Source: Desulfohalobiaceae bacterium
Lineage (GTDB): Bacteria > Desulfobacterota > Desulfovibrionia > Desulfovibrionales > Desulfothermaceae
Assembly: GCA_021737115.1 (NCBI GenBank)
Contig: JAIPER010000231.1
Location: forward strand, 1 to 6,185
Direction: 5' to 3'
Length of the DNA: 6,185 nt
Shown: positions 1-5,225 of the stretch, in pieces
Numbering within the stretch: the first letter of the stretch is position 1
Layout of the letters: the number at the start of each line of letters is the position of its first letter
Program-made: the position numbers and the translations under genes
The notes under the pieces: model-generated
Told to the model about the DNA's origin: nothing
What the model saw: the letters and a program-made list of their open reading frames with translations, nothing else
Database searches by the model: none

Positions 1-70
1 GGTCAGCCCTGCCTCTGGCCGCAGACGCCCAGTTTGATCAAAAAAGAAACTTTTGGTCACCCCCTCCGTC

Positions 71-90
71 ATTCCGGCGGAGGCCGGAAT
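71..90. repeat. REP-like palindrome
   Basis: The segment reads ATTCCGGC, then GGAG, then GCCGGAAT: a perfect 8-bp stem with a 4-nt loop, preceded by GTC and followed by CCAG. Palindromes of this kind, GTCATTCC...GGAATCCAG, are familiar as dispersed intergenic repeats in many proteobacterial genomes, including the Neisseria dRS3 class with its ATTCC/GGAAT ends. The palindrome is seen directly; its dispersed-repeat identity comes from recognition and needs a genome copy count. Confidence 0.65.
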
Positions 91-117
91 CCAGATTGAA
101 GATGTAAGACGCATTTG

Positions 118-157
118 CAAAAAGTTTTGAGTGAACGCTTCAAGCGACTTTTTGTTT
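118..157 (+). terminator. Possible weak plus-strand intrinsic terminator
   Basis: An outer stem pairs CAAAAAGT (118-125) with ACTTTTTG (147-154). Inside it sits a small hairpin, CGCT-TCA-AGCG (136-146), followed on the plus strand by ACTTTTTGTTT. This could terminate a plus-strand transcript entering from beyond the left edge. The inner stem is only 4 bp and no upstream gene is visible, so it may be nothing more than a nested inverted repeat. Confidence 0.25.
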
Positions 158-193
158 CTGTAATTCTTTGGATTTACTGACCTCTGACCACTG

Positions 194-222
194 GCGGCTG
201 CAAAAGGATATTTTGCAGCCGC
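194..222. repeat. Perfect 12-bp inverted repeat (hairpin)
   Basis: GCGGCTGCAAAA (194-205) is perfectly complementary to TTTTGCAGCCGC (211-222), with the 5-nt loop GGATA. It lies about 90 bp past the stop of the cytochrome b gene, with the tandem repeat in between. No T-run follows on the minus strand, so it is not a standard intrinsic terminator. It could instead protect the 3' end of the cytochrome mRNA, which is inference. Confidence 0.6.
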
Positions 223-224
223 AA

Positions 225-304
225 CATCCCAGCATCCCAGCATCCCAGCATCCCAGCATCCCAGCATCCCAGCATCCCAGTATCCCAGCATTTCTGCACC
301 CCAG
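225..304. repeat. 8-bp tandem repeat, about ten units
   Basis: The unit CATCCCAG occurs seven times exactly (starts 225, 233, 241, 249, 257, 265, 273). It continues as TATCCCAG (281) and then two degenerate units, CATTTCTG (289) and CACCCCAG (297). The array ends five bases before the cytochrome b stop codon (read on the minus strand). A period of 8 is not a multiple of three, and no gene reads through it. Decay at the gene-side end suggests growth by strand slippage. Copy number is probably variable between strains. Confidence 0.9.
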
Positions 305-309
305 CCTCT

Positions 310-1140
310 TCAATGCAGGCTAAGTATCCCGTGCCCCTGACTCAGGATGACAACGACCAGAAACACACCGCAGATGACAATGAGATACCCGAATACATAG
401 GATACGATTCGAAGGCCTGCTCCCGGAGGTGTGGTTTTTTTAGCGGCCAGTTTCTGTTCCCGCCGGAGTCGATCCATCCATTCCGGCCGTTCTTCCTCGG
501 CCTCCTCATAAGGGACGGCCCCGGAAAACATGGCCCCATTGAAAGGGAAGCTGGTCGGCCGGAAATGTCCCATGTAAAAATGAACGATTCCGATGTAGAC
601 AAAGGCCAGGACCGCTTCGGCCCGATGGATCAGGGCGGCTATGTTCAGCACCCAGCCGGGAAAAATTTTGCTGAAGGCGAGGGGATACATGAGCATCAGG
701 CCGGTCAGAGCCAAAAGGGGCAACCCCCAGTAGACCGCCCAATAGTCAAACTTTTCCCAATACGTCCAGCGCCTGTGACGGGGATGCTCTCCAAGTCCGA
801 AGTACCAGAGAATCCGTTTCCAGAGATCCCGGAAATCGTCCAGTACCGGCAGGATTGAATCCGGACCAAAGAGGCTGGGTTTCAATCTGCTCCAGTTGAT
901 CCTTATCAGCATGTGCAGGGTATGCAGCACGAATCCAAGGATCATCACAACGCCGACCCATCGGTGAACCGCAGTGGCTCCTTCGTATCCGCCAAAAATT
1001 GAGACCAGTTTCTGTCCCCAAGGATCGGTTATGAGAATACGGCCGAACCCGGTGAGTCCCTGGATGATGAAAGTGACCATCAGGCCGAGATGAAAGAGGC
1101 GGTCCAGTAAGGTGAAGCGCTTGATATAGACTTCAGACAT
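310..1140 (-). CDS. Five-helix cytochrome b, probable quinone-reactive subunit
   Basis: This 276-residue integral membrane protein belongs to the di-haem cytochrome b superfamily of formate dehydrogenase gamma and Ni-hydrogenase b subunits. Hydrophobic segments lie near residues 14-35, 56-80, 133-155, 168-190 and 245-267. Candidate haem ligands are H17 (helix 1), H59, H73 and H76 (helix 2), and H172 and H187 (helix 4); H192 follows in a HFRP motif. A charged loop (about 208-235) precedes helix 5. Proteins of this fold exchange electrons between haems and menaquinone. It is the last gene of the operon: its start overlaps the end of the trihaem cytochrome gene by 8 bp, and AGGAGG sits 7 nt before the ATG. 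Together with two c-type cytochromes it suggests a quinol-cytochrome c redox complex. The direction of electron flow and the exact family are not resolved. Confidence 0.88.
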   Translation of the reverse strand: MSEVYIKRFTLLDRLFHLGLMVTFIIQGLTGFGRILITDPWGQKLVSIFGGYEGATAVHRWVGVVMILGFVLHTLHMLIRINWSRLKPSLFGPDSILPVLDDFRDLWKRILWYFGLGEHPRHRRWTYWEKFDYWAVYWGLPLLALTGLMLMYPLAFSKIFPGWVLNIAALIHRAEAVLAFVYIGIVHFYMGHFRPTSFPFNGAMFSGAVPYEEAEEERPEWMDRLRREQKLAAKKTTPPGAGLRIVSYVFGYLIVICGVFLVVVILSQGHGILSLH

Positions 1141-1804
1141 GGGAAGACCTCCTCTTTATTCTGGCGACGATCTCTCTGATCCCGGTCAGGATGGAATGCA
1201 GGATGAAAAAAACCATCACCGCGACAAACAAAATAACCATGAACCAGTAAACGTAGTACAGTCCGGGGAAGGTCATCCGGGTCTCGGATGCCCCCGGGGG
1301 AGGAACATGGACCTTGTAGGAGGCAAAGGAGGCGGTGGATCCTTCGTGGCACTTGGAGCAGACATAGGCATGTCTGCGGATGGGGTTGATGGGTGAAAAA
1401 TAGAAATCGTTGCTGGGGATGGGCTCCCGCCCATGGCACTGCCTGCACGTGGTCCCCAATCGGACCACGTGCAGGTTGTTGCGGGCCTGCTCAATATGGC
1501 ATTGCTCACAGGTCTTGACTTCATAGTACTTCAGACCGGTATGTGAGTCTGCCTGTCTGGTTTGGTAGCGGAGCGGATCCTCCCCCGGACGCAGCCTGAA
1601 CCAGCGCTTTCGGGCCGGGCTGGGATACTGCAGAAACGGCTGGATCTGACTGGGCCTGACCTCGTACTTTTCATAATAGCCGGTGCTCATCTCCATGGAT
1701 TTGTAACGGTAGATATCGCTGGCCACTTCGTGCTGGGCCCAGGCAGAACCCGAAAAGATCCAGGCCGCACACATCACGGCAGCGAAAAGGTGCAAGAGGC
1801 GCAT
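1133..1804 (-). CDS. Trihaem c-type cytochrome with C-terminal membrane anchor
   Basis: This 223-residue protein has a signal peptide (residues 1-23, with AWA before Q24) and a periplasmic domain with three CxxCH haem-c sites: CEQCH 99-103, CRQCH 120-124 and CSKCH 149-153. A single transmembrane helix follows at about 181-205, with a basic cytoplasmic tail (RIKRR). H203 lies inside this helix and could be a structural residue or a haem ligand. The first 95 mature residues are rich in Tyr, Arg and Gln and carry no haem site. The gene starts 12 bp after the octahaem gene and its Shine-Dalgarno GAGGAG overlaps that gene's TAG stop, which suggests translational coupling. It probably links the cytochrome b to the octahaem lipoprotein. 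I do not recognise a named family beyond multihaem cytochrome c. Confidence 0.88.
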   Translation of the reverse strand: MRLLHLFAAVMCAAWIFSGSAWAQHEVASDIYRYKSMEMSTGYYEKYEVRPSQIQPFLQYPSPARKRWFRLRPGEDPLRYQTRQADSHTGLKYYEVKTCEQCHIEQARNNLHVVRLGTTCRQCHGREPIPSNDFYFSPINPIRRHAYVCSKCHEGSTASFASYKVHVPPPGASETRMTFPGLYYVYWFMVILFVAVMVFFILHSILTGIREIVARIKRRSSHV

Positions 1805-1816
1805 GGAAGTTCTCCT

Positions 1817-3160
1817 CTATTCCTCTGTCTTCTTGGCCTTGTCGGTTTCCGCCGCCTGTTCTGTACCCTCTGTTTGCCCGCTTTCTCCGCTTTTCCAAGA
1901 GACGGGCTGCATGACTTTTCCCTGTGGTTTGGGCATCACTGTCAGGAGTTCAAACTTTCTCTGTAGTTCCTCCAAGTCGTCATCCTCATGTTTATGACAG
2001 GTCTGGCAGGAATTGGGAATTCGAGGATCGCGCAAGGTATCTGCCGGGAGCAGGGCCTTGAAGACATGACTGCGGATATCCCCGGACTCGGCGCTCTTGG
2101 CGATCCTGGGCATATGACAGCCGAGACAGTTGCCGAAGGAGTGGATGGAGTGGGCCTGATTGGCGTTGAACATGGTATGGCATTTGAGACATTGCTGTTC
2201 GCCGGGCTGCTTGGTCTGAAACTGCGTCGAAGGAATGCCGAGTTCGTGCACGTAGTGGCAGGAAACGCAGGTCACGCCTTCAACAAAGTGCTTTGACTGG
2301 ACCCAGTCGATGTACTGCTGGTGGTGCCCCTTGGAAAATTCATTGGCATAGACGTGCTTCACGTCGCCGGCTTCATAGGTTGTGGATTCATAGTATCTGG
2401 AGAGGGACTCGCCCGGTTCGTAGCCTACGGGCCAGCCAGCTCCCTCGTACTGGGTGGCGTGCCCCCGATTGTGACATGAACCACAGATCTGGGCAGCCAC
2501 CCCGGCGGTCAGCTTGGCTGGATTGACGATGGTCCGTCGTTTGTCAAAGACCTGGGTCTTGGGCAGGGCTGCATGCCAGGACCCCTTGCCGTGGCAGGCT
2601 TCACATGCGACACCGGGTTCGACCAGGGTCCGTTTCTCCAGATTGACCCCTGTGGCGTGGCATCCCCCGCACTTGAGCATCCAGGGCCGATCCGCCCAGT
2701 CGTCTTCATGGTAGTTCACCCAGCGATCGGTGTGGACGTTGTACTGAATCGGAGCGATGTACAATACGTCGTCCTTTTCGATCACATAGCGCTGCTTCCA
2801 TTGACTGCCGATGGTGTATCTAATATCGTTCACCTCGGGTATCAGCACGTCTTCAGGCGGAATTTCGAGTTTATCCTCGATCTTCTGTAAATCCCTCCTG
2901 ATCCGCTCCGGATCGATCTCCACCACCAGGGCGTCCCTGTTTTTCTGGACGTCTTGGAGCATCCGGCTGTGCTGCGTCATTTTCCAGGAATCGTAATGTT
3001 CGAGATGGCACTGTTTGCATCGATCAGAGCCGACATACGTCTTCTCTTCAGAAGTTACCTGTTCTACATCTACGGTGGTCGGCTGGGTGTCGCAACCCAC
3101 AAGAAATACAGCCAACCCGGTTAGCCCCAGCATTATGAGAATAGTTTTTTGAAAACGCAT
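1817..3160 (-). CDS. Octahaem c-type cytochrome lipoprotein (cytochrome c554-like)
   Basis: This 447-residue exported lipoprotein starts with a short basic end and hydrophobic stretch, then the lipobox LVGC with C23 as lipidation site. Asp24 at +2 is the classical inner-membrane retention signal. Eight CxxCH sites follow, with cysteines at 48, 164, 186, 226, 298, 324, 345 and 385. The region between haems 1 and 2 includes the module YTIGSQWKQRYVI and a later W..RPW stretch before CGGCH, as in multihaem proteins related to cytochrome c554. No CxxCK site is present, so it lacks the lysine-ligated active haem of typical NrfA or Otr enzymes. The tail (about 415-447) is polar and low in complexity. 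The start at 3160 is chosen because AGGAGG lies 5 nt upstream and it places the signal peptide at the N-terminus. It is the first gene of the operon, and electron transfer is the likely role. Confidence 0.9.
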   Translation of the reverse strand: MRFQKTILIMLGLTGLAVFLVGCDTQPTTVDVEQVTSEEKTYVGSDRCKQCHLEHYDSWKMTQHSRMLQDVQKNRDALVVEIDPERIRRDLQKIEDKLEIPPEDVLIPEVNDIRYTIGSQWKQRYVIEKDDVLYIAPIQYNVHTDRWVNYHEDDWADRPWMLKCGGCHATGVNLEKRTLVEPGVACEACHGKGSWHAALPKTQVFDKRRTIVNPAKLTAGVAAQICGSCHNRGHATQYEGAGWPVGYEPGESLSRYYESTTYEAGDVKHVYANEFSKGHHQQYIDWVQSKHFVEGVTCVSCHYVHELGIPSTQFQTKQPGEQQCLKCHTMFNANQAHSIHSFGNCLGCHMPRIAKSAESGDIRSHVFKALLPADTLRDPRIPNSCQTCHKHEDDDLEELQRKFELLTVMPKPQGKVMQPVSWKSGESGQTEGTEQAAETDKAKKTEE

Positions 3161-3288
3161 ACCTTCCTCCTGATTTGAAGACAGAGACGTTACAGGTAAA
3201 AGACACATACAGCGGACCATGAACCGGGCGCCGAAAGAGGATCGGAGAAACGGGAGAACGGGAAGTTGTCATGTCTAGTTCATATTGG

Positions 3289-3320
3289 ATTATGAGAGCA
3301 AAGACTATTTATGAAGTCAA
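3289..3320 (-). promoter_or_regulatory. Candidate sigma-70-like promoter for cytochrome operon
   Basis: Read on the minus strand, TTGACT (3315-3320) is followed by TCATAA (3290-3295) at 19 bp or CATAAT (3289-3294) at 20 bp. An A/T-rich block lies just upstream and could act as an UP element. The hexamers are good but the spacing is longer than the usual 17 bp, so this is a candidate only. It would give a leader of about 120 nt before the octahaem gene. Confidence 0.3.
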
Positions 3321-3480
3321 GTTATTTTTTTAAAAAATAGAAAAAAGATATTTACTGATCCGGCTCGACTGTTTAGAGTGGACTAAGCCGGGGCTGCTCG
3401 TTCCAGAGGCTGATTCGCGAGAGTCGGTTCCAGGAAAAAAAGTGTTCGAATTTTAGTAATAAATATCCAATAGTTATATG

Positions 3481-3505
3481 TCAGGCCTGCCAGAGGCAGG
3501 GCTGA
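3481..3505. repeat. Near-perfect hairpin, partner of the repeat at 3-19
   Basis: TCAGGCCTGC (3481-3490) pairs with GCAGGGCTGA (3496-3505) around the 5-nt loop CAGAG, with one mismatch in 10. Its right part, 3489-3505, is a perfect 17-bp reverse complement of window positions 3-19. The hairpin lies in the presumed leader of the regulator gene, ending 14 bp before the ATG and next to the purine-rich stretch GAAAAGAGAA (3504-3513) that probably serves as ribosome site. It could therefore affect translation, but is probably a dispersed repeat. Confidence 0.6.
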
Positions 3506-3519
3506 AAAGAGAATTTTTT

Positions 3520-4737
3520 ATGGCTGAGAAGATACTCATCGTCGAGGACGAGAACACGAATGCCATGATGCTTGGACGGATATTGGAGCGTGAGGGGTAT
3601 ACGATCCAGGTGGCCACGGACGGACAGGAGGGCGTGGAACTGGCCCTTGCCTTTCCACCGGACCTCATTCTCCTGGATATTTCAATGCCCAGAAAGGACG
3701 GTTTCCAGGCCTGCACCGAGCTCAAGCAGGACGAGGCCACCAGGCAGGTGCCGATTATCTTCCTCTCAGGCCGCTCGGATACCGACGATATCGTCAAGGG
3801 GCTCGAAATCGGGGGCAACGACTACATCACCAAGCCCTTCAACAAAAGCGAGATCCTGGCCCGGATCAGGACGCAATTGAAGATGTACCACCTGAACAGG
3901 GATCTCAATGCCGTCAATGCAGTGCTCCAGGAAAAACAAAAGCGCATTGACGAGGATCTCCAGGCAGCGGCGGTGATCCAGAAGTCTCTGCTTCCGATGC
4001 AGCATCCGGAGATTGATTTCGGCCGGCTGGCCTGGTCGTTCACCCCCTGTGAAAAGGTCGGCGGAGACATCTTCAACTTCTTCCCTCTGGATGACGAACA
4101 CTGGGCCCTGTACATGCTCGATGTGAGCGGGCACGGCGTTCCCTCGGCCATGATCTCGGTCTCGGTCTCGCAGCTGCTCAATCCCCAGACCGGCTTGCTG
4201 ATTAAGAAATCGACTGTTGCAGGCCCTGCGCCCGAGCTGGTCGCCCCGGCTCAGCTTCTGGCGGAGCTGGACAGGCTCTACCCCTTTGAGCGGTTTCAAA
4301 AATATTTCACCATGAGCTATGTGATCTGCAATTGCAAAACAGGCGAGCTCAGCTACTCTTCGGCCGGCCATCCGCCCCCGCTGATCCTTCGCAAGAACGG
4401 AGAGAAGGAATTCCTGGAAAAAGGGGGTCCGATCATTGGTCTGGGCGGGGTGATCCCCTTTGAGGAAGGGCAGGCCGTTCTCGATCACGGCGACAGGCTG
4501 TTTCTCTATACGGACGGAGTTTATGAAAACAGGGGGGAAACAGACAGCTTCCTGGGCAGGGAGGGCTTGTATGAATTGTTCAGCCAGAAAAAAGACCTTC
4601 CCCTGTCCGAGGCCATAGACGAGGTCTTCAACGCGGTCCTGGATTTCGGAGACAGGAAGAATCCGGACGACGATGTTTCCGTCCTGGGTTTCGAGTTTCA
4701 CAAGGCCGGTCAAGCGGAGAGTCGATGTTCGAGATGA
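3520..4737 (+). CDS. Response regulator with PP2C/SpoIIE-type phosphatase output (RsbU-like)
   Basis: This 405-residue cytoplasmic protein has three parts. The receiver domain (about 3-120) has the acidic pair E9/D10, phosphorylation site D53 (LLDISMP), S83 and K105 (KPF). A helical, probably coiled-coil linker (about 122-160) ends in the motif QAAAVIQKSLLP. The PP2C-family serine/threonine phosphatase domain (about 165-393) has VGGD (D183), DVSGHG (D201), AGHPPP (282-287), TDGVYE (D332) and DDDVSVL (383-389), so all metal-binding acidic residues appear intact. In this family a histidine kinase phosphorylates the receiver, which switches on dephosphorylation of an anti-anti-sigma (STAS) protein. 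Neither the kinase nor a STAS or anti-sigma partner is in the window. I chose 3520 over an in-frame ATG at 3478 because the domain starts there and the extra 14 codons are repeat DNA. It is divergent from the cytochrome operon. Confidence 0.92.
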   Translation: MAEKILIVEDENTNAMMLGRILEREGYTIQVATDGQEGVELALAFPPDLILLDISMPRKDGFQACTELKQDEATRQVPIIFLSGRSDTDDIVKGLEIGGNDYITKPFNKSEILARIRTQLKMYHLNRDLNAVNAVLQEKQKRIDEDLQAAAVIQKSLLPMQHPEIDFGRLAWSFTPCEKVGGDIFNFFPLDDEHWALYMLDVSGHGVPSAMISVSVSQLLNPQTGLLIKKSTVAGPAPELVAPAQLLAELDRLYPFERFQKYFTMSYVICNCKTGELSYSSAGHPPPLILRKNGEKEFLEKGGPIIGLGGVIPFEEGQAVLDHGDRLFLYTDGVYENRGETDSFLGREGLYELFSQKKDLPLSEAIDEVFNAVLDFGDRKNPDDDVSVLGFEFHKAGQAESRCSR

Positions 4738-4774
4738 AGTTCAGATTCGGTAAGTACAGAGCTATTTCCCGTAC

Positions 4775-4796
4775 TCCAAAGTTTGGATATTTTTTT
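4775..4796 (+). terminator. Weak intrinsic terminator candidate for the regulator gene
   Basis: TCCAA-AGT-TTGGA (4775-4787) forms a 5-bp stem with a 3-nt loop. TA and then seven Ts (4790-4796) follow. It lies 38 bp past the regulator's stop codon, in the right orientation. The stem is short and not GC-rich, so it may be inefficient, or the larger inverted repeat just downstream may contribute. Confidence 0.35.
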
Positions 4797-5011
4797 GGAC
4801 AATATCAGGTTATGATAAATTCGAAGCACGAAATTCGAAATCCGAAACAAGCACGAAATTCAAATTCTCGAATGACAAAAACAAAGATTCAAAGAATACA
4901 GAAATAAAAGCAATTAGTTGTTGATCCTTTTTTCTTAGTTTTGAATTTTGAATTTTTGTCATTTGAAGTTTGTTTCGAATTTCGTGCTTAGAATTTCGAT
5001 ATTATGTCCAA
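4795..5011. repeat. 217-bp imperfect inverted-repeat element, MITE-like
   Basis: The ends match as inverted repeats: TTGGACAATATC (4795-4806) against the complement of 4998-5011, TTGGACATAATATC, differing by a 2-nt indel. Inside, AAGCACGAAATTCGAAA (4824-4840) is a perfect 17-bp inverted match to 4973-4989, and AATGACAAAAA (4871-4881) matches 4953-4963. The left arm also has a direct repeat of AAGCACGAAATTC (4824 and 4849, period 25). The wording, GCACGAAATTCGAAATCCGAAAC, recalls dispersed AT-rich repeats found in many bacterial genomes. No transposase is present. Mobility is inferred from the shape only. Confidence 0.6.
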
Positions 5012-5021
5012 TTTTGAAGTC

Positions 5022-5048
5022 ATTTAAAATATTTCAATTATTTTAAAT
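5022..5048. repeat. AT-only palindrome
   Basis: ATTTAAAATA (5022-5031) and TATTTTAAAT (5039-5048) form a perfect 10-bp stem with the 7-nt loop TTTCAAT. It lies between the two larger inverted-repeat elements and has no obvious link to either gene. Confidence 0.6.
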
Positions 5049-5088
5049 AGTCATGTTTAAGCGTCAAGACGCTGGTACGAAGTCTGAA

Positions 5089-5182
5089 GTATACTGATCC
5101 AACTTAGCTTTTTGTGAAATTTGGTCCTGGATCCTTGGGATCGCCAGTCTTTATTGTAAAAACCAAAATTGGATCAGTATAC
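5089..5182. repeat. 94-bp element bounded by 14-bp perfect inverted repeats
   Basis: GTATACTGATCCAA (5089-5102) and TTGGATCAGTATAC (5169-5182) are perfect reverse complements enclosing 66 bp. The middle carries a smaller hairpin: CTGGATCC (5127-5134), loop TTG, then GGAT (5138-5141), a CG bulge and CCAG (5144-5147). I see no clear target-site duplication. It begins 44 bp beyond the HAD phosphatase stop. It may be a small non-autonomous mobile element, the remnant of an excised insertion sequence, or a structured 3' element; the sequence does not decide. Confidence 0.6.
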
Positions 5183-5225
5183 AAAGGTTGACCTTAGCGC
5201 ACAGGATGCCAGCTTCCGGTCCTGA

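Larger units (their letters stand above)
1..309. other. Gene-free repeat-rich region at left edge
   Basis: No coding sequence is supported here. The stretch is a patchwork of short repeats: half of a repeat shared with 3489-3505 (3-19), an imperfect hairpin (35-43 with 51-59, 8 of 9 pairs), a REP-like palindrome (71-90), a nested stem (118-154), a perfect 12-bp stem (194-222) and an 8-bp tandem repeat (225-304). It lies downstream of the minus-strand cytochrome operon, so it is that operon's 3' flank. None of the stems is followed on the minus strand by a clear T-run, so the operon's terminator is not identified. Confidence 0.7.
3161..3519. promoter_or_regulatory. Divergent intergenic control region
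   Basis: This 359-bp spacer separates the start of the minus-strand cytochrome operon from the start of the plus-strand regulator, so both must be driven from here. It includes the octahaem gene's strong ribosome site (AGGAGG, 3166-3171) and a very AT-rich block at about 3303-3353. A 6-bp inverted repeat CCGGCT/AGCCGG (3360-3365 with about 3385-3391) has a loop of about 20 nt. A near-perfect hairpin at 3481-3505 lies just before the regulator. No operator of a known regulator could be identified. Confidence 0.6.
4738..5225. other. AT-rich convergent spacer with two inverted-repeat elements
   Basis: This 488-bp gap lies between the 3' ends of the regulator (plus) and the HAD phosphatase (minus). 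It is far more AT-rich than the genes around it. It holds a weak terminator candidate, a 217-bp imperfect inverted repeat (4795-5011), an AT-only palindrome (5022-5048), a short palindrome AGCGTC-AA-GACGCT (5060-5073) and a 94-bp element with 14-bp perfect ends (5089-5182). No coding sequence is supported. Confidence 0.75.

Noticed and set aside
1..60. Possible minus-strand gene starting at a GTG near position 60 and leaving the left edge
   Set aside because: The frame is open for only 20 codons in the window, overlaps repeat DNA, and the purine-rich stretch is too close to the GTG to serve as a good ribosome site.
225..304. CRISPR array
   Set aside because: Units are 8 bp and directly adjacent with no spacers, and no cas gene is present.
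313..858. Plus-strand reading frame of 181 codons opposite cytochrome b
   Set aside because: It is antisense to a clear membrane cytochrome, with no hydrophobic segments or motifs of its own.
3161..3220. Upstream in-frame ATG at 3220 giving a 467-residue octahaem protein
   Set aside because: The extra 20 residues put polar sequence before the signal peptide, and the strong AGGAGG lies right before the ATG at 3160, which gives a normal lipoprotein signal.
3478..3519. Upstream in-frame ATG at 3478 for the response regulator
   Set aside because: It has no Shine-Dalgarno sequence, the 14 added residues come from a repeat hairpin, and receiver domains normally begin a few residues before the KILIVED strand, as with the start at 3520.
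3766..4713. Long minus-strand reading frame of 315 codons opposite the regulator
   Set aside because: It is antisense to a complete receiver-PP2C protein with all motifs intact, and its translation shows no coherent domain.
4725..4907. Small plus-strand reading frame of 60 codons
   Set aside because: It runs from the regulator's end into the 217-bp repeat element. Its residues are those of translated AT-rich repeat DNA, with no recognisable domain.
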